Shown: positions 1-7,210, counted from the first letter of the stretch. The stretch: DNA of 51,092 bases from Oscillospiraceae bacterium (GCA_009779845.1 WRBE01000014.1:1-51092), one strand, 5' to 3'. Numbers and translations: made by a program. Notes: a model not told the origin generated them from the letters alone.

Positions 1-297
1 CACAGCCGTGAGCAGGTCAGGCCAGAGGTCGTAGTCGTAGGAAAACGTCATTGTCCGCGGTGATACAATATCGGACGGGCCGTCCCAATGTTGCCGCTTC
101 CGGATATTGCCGAAGGTGTCGTAAGTGTAATGGAAGGTGTGGTCGTATCGGTGGTCGGGATAGCCGATGCCGATTCTCTCTTCGACCAACTGGTTTTGCA
201 CATCGTATCCGTAGAAATGTGATATGCGGTTCACCGGGTCAGCCCACTCTGTGATCTGCCCTATATTATCATAGAGATACCGGAACCGCAAGGCCCC
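1..297 (-). pseudogene. Rhs/YD-repeat protein fragment, continues past left edge
   Basis: The minus strand is open from the TAG at 298-300 down to base 1 (98 codons). It reads as typical Rhs/YD-repeat sequence, with YLYDNIGQITEW, RISHFYGYD, FHYTYDTFGNI and FSYDYD motifs about 20 residues apart. YD repeats build the shell that encloses a C-terminal toxin in Rhs/wall-associated proteins. No start codon or N-terminus is present: the frame begins abruptly after a stop, next to a GC-rich hairpin (about 309-336). This is therefore the interior of a larger Rhs gene cut by a rearrangement. Its core and tip would lie left of the window. Confidence 0.75.
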
Positions 298-308
298 CTA
301 ACGGCGGC

Positions 309-336
309 TTGTTGCTTCGCCGCCGCCCCATCGTTA
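309..336. repeat. GC-rich hairpin at the Rhs break
   Basis: GGCGGC and GCCGCC arms flank a roughly 10-nt loop (TTGTTGCTTC). The hairpin lies between the end of the putative immunity gene (334) and the abrupt start of the Rhs fragment (297). It may be a terminator-like hairpin or part of a mobile junction. There is no clear T-run on either strand. Confidence 0.4.
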
Positions 337-696
337 CTCCATATCCGTGCATCCAGTCACACTTTTCAAAACTGGGTTGAAGATTTTGATAATGGTTGCA
401 TAGCCAACAATTTTTGCTCCTTCTTGTATGCTGATTCTCTTCCCCTCCCAAAGGCAAGCAGGGTATGCGTCAGGTGAAAGAAATGTTATCGTTCCCTTTG
501 CCCTCCCATCTGTCGGCACTTCAATCACGTCGTAGTAACGATGAAGGCCTGATGTCAAATAATTTTCGGTAACCAGATGAGTTGGTCTATATCCGTCATG
601 GGTTGGGTACTTTCTTGTGCCATTAAATTCAAAAATAACCTCAACATCTGGTGGACTATCAAAAATAGTCTCAATATTTGAATTCCTTTTTCTCAC
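334..696 (-). CDS. Small EF-Tu domain III-like protein, putative Rhs immunity protein
   Basis: A 120-aa protein with a GTG start and a good Shine-Dalgarno (GGAAGGAG) about 9 nt upstream. It begins 17 bp after the stop of the Rhs tip/toxin gene, as expected for a cognate immunity gene. The sequence resembles the C-terminal beta-barrel domain of elongation factor Tu: it has a GYRPTHLV segment near residue 36 and a late ISIQEGAKIVGYATI segment that matches the EF-Tu domain III ending (IREGGRTVG-type). No GTPase domain or signal peptide is present. The position argues for immunity. The EF-Tu resemblance is read by eye and the function is inferred. Confidence 0.6.
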   Translation of the reverse strand: MRKRNSNIETIFDSPPDVEVIFEFNGTRKYPTHDGYRPTHLVTENYLTSGLHRYYDVIEVPTDGRAKGTITFLSPDAYPACLWEGKRISIQEGAKIVGYATIIKIFNPVLKSVTGCTDME

Positions 697-713
697 AAAG
701 CTGCGCTCCTTCC

Positions 714-1454
714 CTACCTAACAAAAGTTCTGATGGAGCCTACGACTTGATTAAAAGCCTCAAGCTGACCGATAGGCACTGTCACTGTGCCGCTCCTAAA
801 CAATGTTGTATCGACACGGGTTATATCCAAACGGGTTATATCCAACCCTCCCAAAAAGCTGGTGGGTATTCTTGCCCTAACCACTATGTTTTGACCAAAC
901 CTCGCTCCAAAATGCATCGTCTCTGCCAGCGAAAATCCAAATTGCTTTGCTTCCATACCACCGGGAACTAAGTTAAATCTTCCCGTTGCCCTTATATTAG
1001 CCGCTTCAGCAGAGCTTACCGAGCGATAAACATTGGTGTTACCTGTAAGCCTGCTCCACCAATTCGAGACATTGTTCCCAAAATTTATAACACTTGCTTT
1101 AGCCGAGTCCCAAGTGTTTGAAGCCCACGTAATTACCTGTTGTTTAGCCGGAGCAACTACATTACTCCAAAAGTTTACAACTGGTGTCTTAACCGCATTC
1201 CACGCAGCTGAAATATGCGGACCAAGCTTCGTCGCTCCAGCAACTATGAACCCAACTACAGCAGTGGCTACGCCCGGCATATACCCACTTGGGTCTACAA
1301 AATTCACCGGATTGTTAAAGCAGTATGTAAACAGGTTAAATTCCAACAAGTTCCCTTGCTCAATGCCTAAAATCCAAATAGCATCCGCATTGATAAACCG
1401 CCCGATAGTCGGACAATAGTATCTGCTTTGCAAATAATAGAAGCCACTACTCAA
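714..1454 (-). CDS. Orphan Rhs tip 1 with C-terminal putative ADP-ribosyltransferase-like toxin domain
   Basis: A 246-aa open frame counted from a TTG. Residues 1-58 are the end of an Rhs core (SGFYYLQSRYY, IGRFINADA, NLFTYCFNNP, DPSGY). Residues 60-140 are a Trp/Ala-rich linker. Residues 141-246 form a separate domain with R144 (VYRSVS), TGRF at 157-160, GMEAKQFGFS ending at S175 and VVRARIP at 191-197, a layout like R-S-E type ART folds; that family call is tentative. The rest of the Rhs protein is missing. No convincing ribosome site precedes the frame, which instead abuts recombinase sequence at 1467, so it is a displaced tip that may be silent. A 15-bp unit is exactly duplicated at 816-845 and gives the repeat LDITR-LDITR. 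Confidence 0.65.
   Translation of the reverse strand: MSSGFYYLQSRYYCPTIGRFINADAIWILGIEQGNLLEFNLFTYCFNNPVNFVDPSGYMPGVATAVVGFIVAGATKLGPHISAAWNAVKTPVVNFWSNVVAPAKQQVITWASNTWDSAKASVINFGNNVSNWWSRLTGNTNVYRSVSSAEAANIRATGRFNLVPGGMEAKQFGFSLAETMHFGARFGQNIVVRARIPTSFLGGLDITRLDITRVDTTLFRSGTVTVPIGQLEAFNQVVGSIRTFVR
816..845. repeat. 15-bp perfect tandem duplication inside toxin domain 1
   Basis: The unit ACGGGTTATATCCAA occurs twice back to back (816-830 and 831-845). It keeps the reading frame and adds five residues near the C-terminal third of the toxin domain. It looks like a recent slippage event. Confidence 0.9.
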
Positions 1455-1466
1455 ACATTGATAATA
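1431..1466. repeat. 36-bp Rhs-tip boundary repeat, copy 1
   Basis: These 36 bases are identical to 7901-7936. They encode (minus strand) the YYQCLSSGFYYL stretch at the very start of both orphan Rhs tips. Homology between the two loci stops at 1466/7936. From 1467 the plus strand reads recombinase coding sequence. A degenerate copy lies at 2713-2740. Confidence 0.85.
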
Positions 1467-2665
1467 ACCCGTTTAAGAACATTCTCAATCAGATGTATGC
1501 CGCTGATATCTCGAAAAAGATTCGTTCTGCGGTAAAGGCCAAGCAGTTAAAAGGCGAGTGGACAGGTGCTTTTGTTCCGATTGGGTATCAGAGAGACCCG
1601 AAGAACATAAATCGCCTAATCATTGAAGAAAGCGGTGCGGCAGTTGTCCGACGTATTTTTGCATTGGCCCGGGAAGACAAAGGGAGTAACACCATCTGTG
1701 ATGCCCTAGATGCGGATGGAGTTCTCACACCACGAAACCACTACCGATGGGTAAAGCATGGGCGGCCACCAAAGCCAGCACGATGGAACGAGGGAGCAGT
1801 GGTTGCTATTCTTCGGAACAGGATGTACTTAGGTGATATGGTACAAGGGATTTACGATTGTCCACGATTCCGGCGAACGACACCCAAGCGCAAACCAAAA
1901 AGCGAATGGATTATCACACCGGGGACACATGAGCCAATTATCGACAAAGAAACATGGGAACTGGTGCAGAAGAATATTGATGCAAGGCATAAGCCTATGG
2001 GAAGTGGAATTATACGGCTTTTTTCCGGGTTTGTGAAGTGTGAGGACTGTGGACGTGCTTTGACCTATGCAAATCCAAAGGCGGGGGCGTACTATTCCTG
2101 TGGTCTGTATCGGCGCTATGGGAACAGAGTTTGCACAAGCCATTATATCCGACTAGATGTGTTGGAACAGGCGGTGCTAGATGACATCCGCAAATACGCA
2201 AAGTTAGCGAAAAATGAATCGGACAAGCTGACCAAGTGGCTATGTGAGCAAAACGGCCAAAAGGATGCAAATCGCCTGAAAACATTAACCGCTGAACTCG
2301 ACAAGCTTTCGGTGCGTCACGCAGAATTGGAACACATATTAAAACGTCTCTATGAGGACAATGTGAATGCTAAGTTGCCGGATGATATGTTTCGCAAATT
2401 TCTAGCGGAGTATCGGCAAGAGCAATCAGAGGTACAGGCCAAAATCTCCAACACCGAGCAACAAATCAAAGAAACAGAAGCCAACCAAAAAGACACTGGC
2501 GCATGGATGAAGTTAATCCAGAAACACACAAGGATTAAGAAGCTAGACAGAGCCGTTTTAGGTGAATTGGTGGACAAAATTGTCGTTAGCGAGGCGAAAG
2601 AGAATGATGAGCAAAAAGTGACGGATGTTACAATTTACTATCGGTTTATCGGTGCAGTAAGCTGA
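1464..2665 (+). pseudogene. Large serine recombinase, C-terminal part (split gene)
   Basis: The frame is readable from about 1464, with an ATG at 1493 giving 390 aa, and encodes the part of a large serine recombinase after the catalytic domain. It starts at the linker (PFKNILNQMYAADISKKIRSAV) and continues with the Recombinase domain (GYQRDP, NRMYLGDM, THEPIIDKETWELVQ). It then has a zinc beta-ribbon (C-E-D-C at about 183-186, then YYSCG and VCTSHYIR) and a long coiled coil (about 260-345). The N-terminal catalytic half lies on the opposite strand at 2725-3129, and the two halves meet at the break with essentially no residues lost. Alone this piece could bind DNA but cannot cut it. Confidence 0.85.
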
Positions 2666-2712
2666 AATAATTAAATAATACAAGAACAGCAAGAGTGGTG
2701 ATTTTCGCTAAA

Positions 2713-2740
2713 GAAGGTCACTACTCAAAGATTGGTATTA
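2713..2740. repeat. Degenerate copy of the Rhs-tip boundary repeat at the second recombinase break
   Basis: The stretch shares CACTACTCAAA-ATTG-TA with 1440-1466 and has the same orientation. Read on the minus strand it gives the N-terminal recombinase half its premature end, because TTTGAG supplies the TGA stop. Confidence 0.6.
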
Positions 2741-3129
2741 TGGGTAATATCATTATCGCCATTGATAGAATCAATCCCGTCATTCAATGCCACAAACCGT
2801 ACACCCCTATCAGGAAAATAGATATCCGTGTACTGGTACTGGCCTGTTTGAATGTAGTCCCTACCGAGCCTCGACAAATCCTTGACCACAACCATGTTGA
2901 CTTTCCCGGCTTCGATATCCTCTATCATTCGTTGAAAATCTGGGCGATTGAAGTTTGTACCTGAATAGCCATCGTCAACATAAAAGTCAAAAACTGTCCA
3001 GCCGTTATCACGTACATATTTCGATAGCATGTCTTTCTGTGTCTGAATACTGGAACTCGTGCCACCGTCTCCATCGTCCCTAGACAGACGGCAGTAAATC
3101 CCAACATTGTAGCTGTTTAATTCCTTCAT
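2725..3129 (-). pseudogene. Large serine recombinase, N-terminal catalytic half (split gene)
   Basis: 134 aa, starting at ATG 3129 with GGAGG 8 nt upstream. It is the serine-recombinase resolvase domain: GIYCRLSRDD with catalytic Ser16, the IQTQKDML helix, VDDGYSGTNFNRPDF, and VVKDLSRLGRDY with its conserved arginines. It ends in DGIDSINGDNDIT followed by five foreign residues and a stop. In relatives the next residues would be PFKNI, which is exactly where the plus-strand piece at 1464-2665 begins. The promoter and start are intact, so a truncated catalytic domain could still be made. Confidence 0.85.
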
Positions 3130-3151
3130 TGTTTTACCTCCTGAAGAAACA

Positions 3152-3214
3152 ACAAGCCAATGATTTTCGCAGGGTGATTATACCACGTTTCTGCAATCAT
3201 ATCAATTGGCTTGT
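3152..3214. repeat. 10-bp inverted repeat flanking the recombinase promoter
   Basis: ACAAGCCAAT (3152-3161) and ATTGGCTTGT (3205-3214) are perfect inverted copies, 43 bp apart, with the whole promoter between them. They could be operator half-sites for autoregulation or a very small invertible segment. Confidence 0.6.
3177..3205 (-). promoter_or_regulatory. Promoter of the recombinase N-terminal half
   Basis: TTGATA (3205-3200) and TATAAT (3182-3177) are separated by exactly 17 nt on the minus strand, which is a near-consensus vegetative promoter. The start codon at 3129 lies about 40 nt downstream of the predicted transcription start. Confidence 0.8.
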
Positions 3215-3231
3215 CGTTTTTTGTTGTATCT

Positions 3232-3402
3232 TTATTTCGATTCTGATATCCTTCGCTGGACTAGGTTCCCCAACGCTTTTTCAAGGGGGACTTGTCCATT
3301 GAAGATGCTTCGCACCCGGATATGGGTACCGTTTATCACTAAATCACGCTCCAATGCAGAGCATGGCTGTTCGTTCGTTATGCTGTGGTTTTGTTTTATC
3401 AT
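3232..3402 (-). CDS. TnpW-like transposon-encoded small protein
   Basis: 56 aa, starting at ATG 3402 with GAAGAGGA a few nt upstream. A longer frame exists, but this start has the ribosome site and matches the usual family length. The sequence VINGTHIRVRSIFNGQVPLEKALGNLVQRRI resembles the TnpW family of ICE/transposon small proteins (IGGTTY-V---FS---E-A-DK--RLI). It sits between the replication initiator and the recombinase, where such genes are often found in Firmicutes conjugative elements. No function is established. Confidence 0.55.
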   Translation of the reverse strand: MIKQNHSITNEQPCSALERDLVINGTHIRVRSIFNGQVPLEKALGNLVQRRISESK

Positions 3403-3494
3403 TGAATTCCTCTTCTCATTTTTTGATTTTAAGTATAATTGGAGCCTATCGGCCCCAAACTCTGGGGCGCTTACCGCCCCCAGACCCCCGGCCC

Positions 3495-3545
3495 ACCTGA
3501 TGGAACATGTTAGCCCAAAGACCGGACTAACATGTTCCATCAGGT
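3495..3545. repeat. Perfect 19-bp inverted repeat downstream of rep
   Basis: ACCTGATGGAACATGTTAG (3495-3513) and its exact reverse complement (3527-3545) are separated by 13 nt. The right arm runs up to the 3' end of the initiator gene. The adjacent stretch (about 3465-3491) is rich in G/C runs, as in ICE hairpins. There is no T-run, so it is not an ordinary terminator. A replication or transfer structure is possible. Confidence 0.85.
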
Positions 3546-3551
3546 TAAAGG

Positions 3552-4757
3552 TTACGTTCTCATCTCCGCCGAAACCTGTTTCAGTATACTGGCCTGCCGT
3601 GCCGAGAAAGAGGCGTTGGCTAAAGATTCCTGTACAAAGTTTGTCCCCTCCATCTCGTCTAAAGCCAGTAACAACTTGATGGTGGGCATACAAGTCCGCA
3701 TCCATGCCTTTGTCCGCTCAATGGAGTATGGTTCCGGTGTGTTGGTAAGCTTCACCATCTCCCGGTCTGTGCCAAGGAACTTTGCCCAACGCTTGTTTGC
3801 ATAATATACCTCACTACCCGGCGGCACCCGGTCTATGAATGCAAGGTATGTATACAGAATGTCACGGCTGACCCTCTCCACATCTCGGCACACAATCAAG
3901 ATTCCGGCGGCGTTCTGTGCCCGGTCATTTTTGAGCCGGATTTCCACTCTGTTTTTGACAGGTGCGTCCTCTAACGGTACACCATGTTTCCTGAATTGCT
4001 CGTAATTCTTCTCGTACAAGCAGATATGTATCTCAGATTGGAACGAGCCGATATACAAGGTATGACCTGCAATTTGGTGTTTCCCACGCACCAAATCTTT
4101 CACCTTCATGCCGGAAGTGTAGGCGGAGAATTTACGAATCCACCTTGTATGGCACTCTCCAACCCGACACTTTGCTATTAGTTCCGGTATGGACAGCAAC
4201 CCATCCCGGTCATCTATGGCTAAATCCAGCCGTTTGACTTGGGCAGGGAAGTTCGTCAAACAGTGGTCAAAAAAGTCCGGCCATGTCCAGCCTAGGGTCT
4301 CCAAATGCCGCTCAAAGGTGCGACACCCCTCACCACGTAACTCTAACAGGACATCCCGGTCTTTGTTGTAAATATCCCCCAACATGACCCAAATAGGGCC
4401 AAAGCGGTACAGCTTGTCATATCCGAAGAACGCCCATTCCTCGCAGAGCATATCAGCGAAAGGGAACCGCAGGGCTTCTTCCACAATACGCCGAATATCT
4501 TTCGTCCGAAAATGTACCCGCACATAATCCACGAAAGCCTCATGCCTGTGTTCTACTTCTAGTGCTTGTAGTTCGTCCAACACCGCCATAATCCTTGCTC
4601 TGATATGTTCCGGTGGACTGCTTTCTCCATTCTCTATTCGCCGCAGATGCCGAACCGAGATACCCACACGCTCTGCCAAGTACTTCTGTGACACCCCATG
4701 TTGCTTTCGTCTGTCTTGCCATTCTTCCATTTGATTCCTCCAATCAAGTAAACTCAT
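3552..4757 (-). CDS. Rep_trans-type replication initiator/relaxase of a Tn916/ICEBs1-like element
   Basis: 401 aa, starting at ATG 4757 with AGGAGAGGA just upstream. Residues about 20-48 are a helix-turn-helix (SQKYLAERVGISVRHLRRIENGESSP). The rest fits the replication initiation factor family (Orf20/NicK/MobT type): AFFGYDKLYRFGPIWVMLG, LDLAIDDRDG (about 195-204), KFSAYTSGMKVKDLVRGK, ETLYIGS-like HTLYIGSFQSEIHICLYEK, VKNRVEIRLKNDRA, and a C-terminal tail. In ICEBs1 and Tn916 this protein nicks oriT and also supports rolling-circle replication. An oriT-like inverted repeat lies 80 bp upstream. No coupling protein, VirB4 or integrase gene is present nearby, so the element is a remnant or mobilisable only in trans. 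Confidence 0.85.
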   Translation of the reverse strand: MSLLDWRNQMEEWQDRRKQHGVSQKYLAERVGISVRHLRRIENGESSPPEHIRARIMAVLDELQALEVEHRHEAFVDYVRVHFRTKDIRRIVEEALRFPFADMLCEEWAFFGYDKLYRFGPIWVMLGDIYNKDRDVLLELRGEGCRTFERHLETLGWTWPDFFDHCLTNFPAQVKRLDLAIDDRDGLLSIPELIAKCRVGECHTRWIRKFSAYTSGMKVKDLVRGKHQIAGHTLYIGSFQSEIHICLYEKNYEQFRKHGVPLEDAPVKNRVEIRLKNDRAQNAAGILIVCRDVERVSRDILYTYLAFIDRVPPGSEVYYANKRWAKFLGTDREMVKLTNTPEPYSIERTKAWMRTCMPTIKLLLALDEMEGTNFVQESLANASFSARQASILKQVSAEMRT

Positions 4758-5170
4758 GTCCTCTCCTGTGTTTTGTCTGTAACCCTTGTTGCTCTAGCGA
4801 CATACCCCCTTTGGATTGTGGTTTTCTTTTTTCAATACCCCCCTACTTAGACGATGGGGGTGTTTGCGGGCGGCTTCGCCGCCCGCCGCCGGAACGCAAA
4901 ACCCACCGCCTGTGCTTTCGCGTTGCACGCACCACGGTGGGCATTGCGACCGGCGGGACTGGCCTTGTGTCCCGACTTTTGGACAGACTTCCCTCTTGGT
5001 TCATGTGTCTGTGGCTTCCGTTTTCATCCCGGTGTCGTTCCTGCACTGTGCCTTGTTTGGCCTTGGTGCGTTTTCTCGGTGGCCCACCCTGCTATGATGC
5101 AAAGGTGTGAGCGACCGGTATCCCAGCGGCTACGGATTCAATTTTCAAGGTGCGGGAGGGAATGTTCCCT
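4758..5170. other. Non-coding region upstream of rep
   Basis: No gene with a credible start is seen; the open frames here lack ribosome sites and recognisable sequence. The stretch contains the oriT-like repeat, a GC-rich hairpin and otherwise unremarkable DNA, consistent with an origin/transfer region. Confidence 0.5.
4837..4861 (-). other. oriT/rolling-circle nick-site-like inverted repeat
   Basis: On the minus strand a run ACCCCC and a run GGGGGGT flank a short spacer containing CTAA. This is the arrangement of the ICEBs1/Tn916-type nic inverted repeat (C-run, CTAA core, G-run). It lies just upstream of the Rep_trans relaxase gene in the same orientation as in ICEBs1. A GGGCGGC-TTC-GCCGCCC hairpin follows at about 4867-4884. 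Confidence 0.7.
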
Positions 5171-5490
5171 TCACTAGTCACCAGAAAAAATGGCGAAAAG
5201 TTAGGGTGGTTTCCCAAATGTTTACAGAAAGTTCATACTTTAGAACACATCCCCCTCATAAGTGGTACCGTTGGCAGAGGTGCTTCACAAAGTATTTTCA
5301 CCACCGTTTACAGAAAATTCATATTTTAGTACACACCTCCCTCATAAGGGGTACGGCTGGCAAAGGCATTTCACAAAGCATTTTCACCACTTTTTCAATC
5401 GTTAGCAATTACCCTCTCACTAGTCACCAGAAAAAACGAGCAAATCTTGATACCCTTTTCCAAGTGTTTACAAAAAATTCATACTTACAA
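5171..5490. repeat. 86-bp tandem repeat with iteron-like GTTTACA units
   Basis: Copy 1 (5220-5305) and copy 2 (5306-5391) are adjacent 86-bp imperfect repeats that begin GTTTACAGAAA-TTCATA-TTTAG and end CACAAAG-ATTTTCACCAC. A third partial unit begins at 5465 (GTTTACAAAAAATTCATACTT). A separate 20-bp sequence, TCACTAGTCACCAGAAAAAA, precedes the first unit (5171-5190) and the third (5417-5436) by 48-49 bp. No coding capacity is apparent. The arrangement resembles iterons or protein-binding arrays. Confidence 0.8.
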
Positions 5491-5511
5491 GTTAGATGGG
5501 ACAGACACAGC

Positions 5512-5546
5512 AAAGCGGACACTTCTGTGATAGAAGCGTCCGCTTT
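5512..5546 (+). terminator. Rho-independent terminator
   Basis: AAAGCGGAC...GTCCGCTTT stem with one internal mismatch and a TTTTT run at the 3' side on the plus strand. It insulates the Bro-N gene from transcription across the repeats. Confidence 0.7.
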
Positions 5547-5587
5547 TTCGGAATGACCGCCATATTTTTGCAAATATCCCAATTAGA

Positions 5588-5616
5588 TTGAAAGCATTTT
5601 GATTTTGTCGTATAAT
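5588..5616 (+). promoter_or_regulatory. Promoter of the Bro-N gene
   Basis: TTGAAA (5588-5593), 17 nt, TATAAT (5611-5616). The -10 box overlaps an in-frame ATG at 5615, so that ATG cannot be the translation start. Confidence 0.8.
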
Positions 5617-5644
5617 GGAACCCAAAGATTGGGGGCAGTTAAAA

Positions 5645-6517
5645 ATGGATAAGGATTTACAATTATTTGAAAATAGGCGCATTCGGCATGAATGGGATGA
5701 AGAGAGGGAGGAATGGCTGTTTTCCATTGTCGATGTGGTCGGTGTGTTGACCGACCAGCCAATCCAGCGAGGTGCAACTTTGTATTGGGGCAAATTGAAA
5801 CAACGCTTGAATGAAGAAGGCTCTCAACTGTTGACAAATTGTCAACAGTTGAAAATGACTGCGATTGATGGGAAGAAACGCCTTACAGATGTCGCAAATG
5901 CAGAGGGCATTTTGCGTATTGTCCAGTCCATTCCATCACCCAAAGCAGAGCCATTTAAGATGTGGCTTGCCCGTGTTGGTAGTGAGCGTATAGATGAAAC
6001 AATAGACCCCGAACTCACAATCGAAAGAGCGTTGGAAACATATCTGAAAAAGGGATATAGTCGTGAGTGGATTAACCAAAGATTACAGGCAATACAAGTC
6101 CGCAAAGAATTAACGGACGAGTGGGATAATCGAGGTGTGCAAAAAGGCGTGGAGTATGCCATTTTAACGGATGAAATTTCTAAAGCGTGGTCGGGCATGA
6201 CGACACGGCAATACAAGAACCTCAAAGGCTTGTCGAAAGAGAATTTGCGGGATAACATGACAACGCTTGAGCTAGTACTTAACATGCTTGCCGAAGCCAC
6301 GACAACGGAAATTTCAAAAGAGCAAGAGCCAAAAACGCTTTCGGAAAACAAGAGAGTAGCAAAGGCTGGTGGTGAGGCGGCAGGAGAAGCAAGGGAGGCA
6401 GTTGAGCGGCGCACCGGTAAGCCTGTTATCACGTCTAAAAATGCCACCGATTTTAGTAATTTAGTTTCTAATTTGATTGAGGGCGTAGGAAATGGGGATG
6501 GGGAGCCAGAGCGGTAG
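5645..6517 (+). CDS. Bro-N domain protein (phage antirepressor-like)
   Basis: 290 aa from the ATG at 5645, which has GGGGGCAG upstream; the ATG at 5615 lies inside the promoter. The N-terminal about 100 residues are a Bro-N DNA-binding domain: QLFENRRIRHEWDEEREEWLFSIVDVVGVLT, then KRLTDVANAEGILRIVQSIPSPKAEPFKMWLARVG. The central and C-terminal part (LKKGYSREWINQRLQAI, WDNRGVQKGVEYAILTDEI, MTTRQYKNLKGL, NMTTLELVLNMLAEATTTEIS) matches the long chromosomal form found widely in gut Firmicutes. Bro-N proteins are known as phage antirepressors and DinD-like factors; the role here is unknown. It has its own promoter and an upstream terminator, and sits beside the repeat array. Confidence 0.8.
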   Translation: MDKDLQLFENRRIRHEWDEEREEWLFSIVDVVGVLTDQPIQRGATLYWGKLKQRLNEEGSQLLTNCQQLKMTAIDGKKRLTDVANAEGILRIVQSIPSPKAEPFKMWLARVGSERIDETIDPELTIERALETYLKKGYSREWINQRLQAIQVRKELTDEWDNRGVQKGVEYAILTDEISKAWSGMTTRQYKNLKGLSKENLRDNMTTLELVLNMLAEATTTEISKEQEPKTLSENKRVAKAGGEAAGEAREAVERRTGKPVITSKNATDFSNLVSNLIEGVGNGDGEPER

Positions 6518-6527
6518 GCACAAACAT

Positions 6528-7091
6528 TCAACTCCACGGCCAAAATTTCGGCTTTACTTCTTTATCTTCGCCAACCTTCAACTTCAACTCGTCTCGCAAG
6601 TATTCAAACCTTACGAAATCAATAAGGAATGAATGTTTCTGATTGCATGTTTTTATGGAAATTCCTAGAGTACCGCTACTAAAAAATGTGTAAGATATTA
6701 TGTCGACATATAATATCTTATGCTCTTTTTTCAAAAGCTGTCGGAAAAGAAAACCATCCTCCTCTAAAATTATTTTTCTAGGCATTCGTGTGAATAGTAG
6801 CAAAGCTACAGAACAAGCAATCACAGGAAGCGGCAAAACTTCCCACCGCAATAGAAGTGTTTCTAAGGGAATGCCTACCTGTATTCCATGATATATAAGC
6901 CTTCCATACACCACTCCAAAGAGGAGTATCCATGGCACTATGTAGAAAAGCAACATCCCCCAGTGCATACGAAAAGGCTTTCCAGCCAGATAGTCGTCCC
7001 TCTTTCTTGTATATTTATTTGAATATTTATCAAACTCATTGCGTTCTCTTTTATTTTCTTGCTTTTTTGGCTCAAACTCTTTCTTTGACAT
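6528..7091 (-). CDS. Hypothetical membrane protein, putative immunity protein of Rhs tip 2
   Basis: 187 aa from ATG 7091 (a TTG two codons earlier is also possible), with a GAGAGAG-type ribosome site. A very charged N-terminus (about 40 residues) precedes two hydrophobic segments (GMLLFYIVPWILLFGVVYG; PLPVIACSVALLLF). A PH-like C-terminal half (PRKIILEEDGFLFRQLLKKEHKILYVDIISY) follows. It lies directly downstream of the Rhs tip 2 gene, the usual place for a cognate immunity gene. The family is not recognised; immunity is inferred from position. Confidence 0.5.
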   Translation of the reverse strand: MSKKEFEPKKQENKRERNEFDKYSNKYTRKRDDYLAGKPFRMHWGMLLFYIVPWILLFGVVYGRLIYHGIQVGIPLETLLLRWEVLPLPVIACSVALLLFTRMPRKIILEEDGFLFRQLLKKEHKILYVDIISYTFFSSGTLGISIKTCNQKHSFLIDFVRFEYLRDELKLKVGEDKEVKPKFWPWS

Positions 7092-7155
7092 AGGCAAACT
7101 CTCTCTCTTTTATTTTCATTGATACATCCAATTTCAGTACAGTCTATAGCAAAAG

Positions 7156-7197
7156 GTTTCACTATAGAAAAGAATTTTTCCTTTTCTATAGTGAAAC
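7156..7197. repeat. 17-bp perfect stem-loop between toxin 2 and its putative immunity gene
   Basis: GTTTCACTATAGAAAAG (7156-7172) and its exact complement (7181-7197) enclose an 8-nt loop. On the minus strand the stem is followed by CCTTTTGC, a weak T-run, so it may act as an attenuator or RNA-stability element between the two genes. Confidence 0.8.
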
Positions 7198-7210
7198 TCC
7201 CATAATATTT

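Noticed and set aside
1431-2740. A simple invertible switch between inverted repeats that rejoins the recombinase gene
   Set aside because: The two motif copies at the breakpoints are in the same orientation on the plus strand, so recombination between them would delete, not invert, the segment.
4613-5177. Several overlapping open frames of 65-165 codons upstream of rep
   Set aside because: They lack ribosome sites and recognisable sequence and overlap each other in all plus frames over GC-rich hairpin DNA; the region fits an origin better.
5171-5490. CRISPR array
   Set aside because: The repeats are 86 bp, adjacent and imperfect, with no short repeat-spacer pattern and no cas genes.
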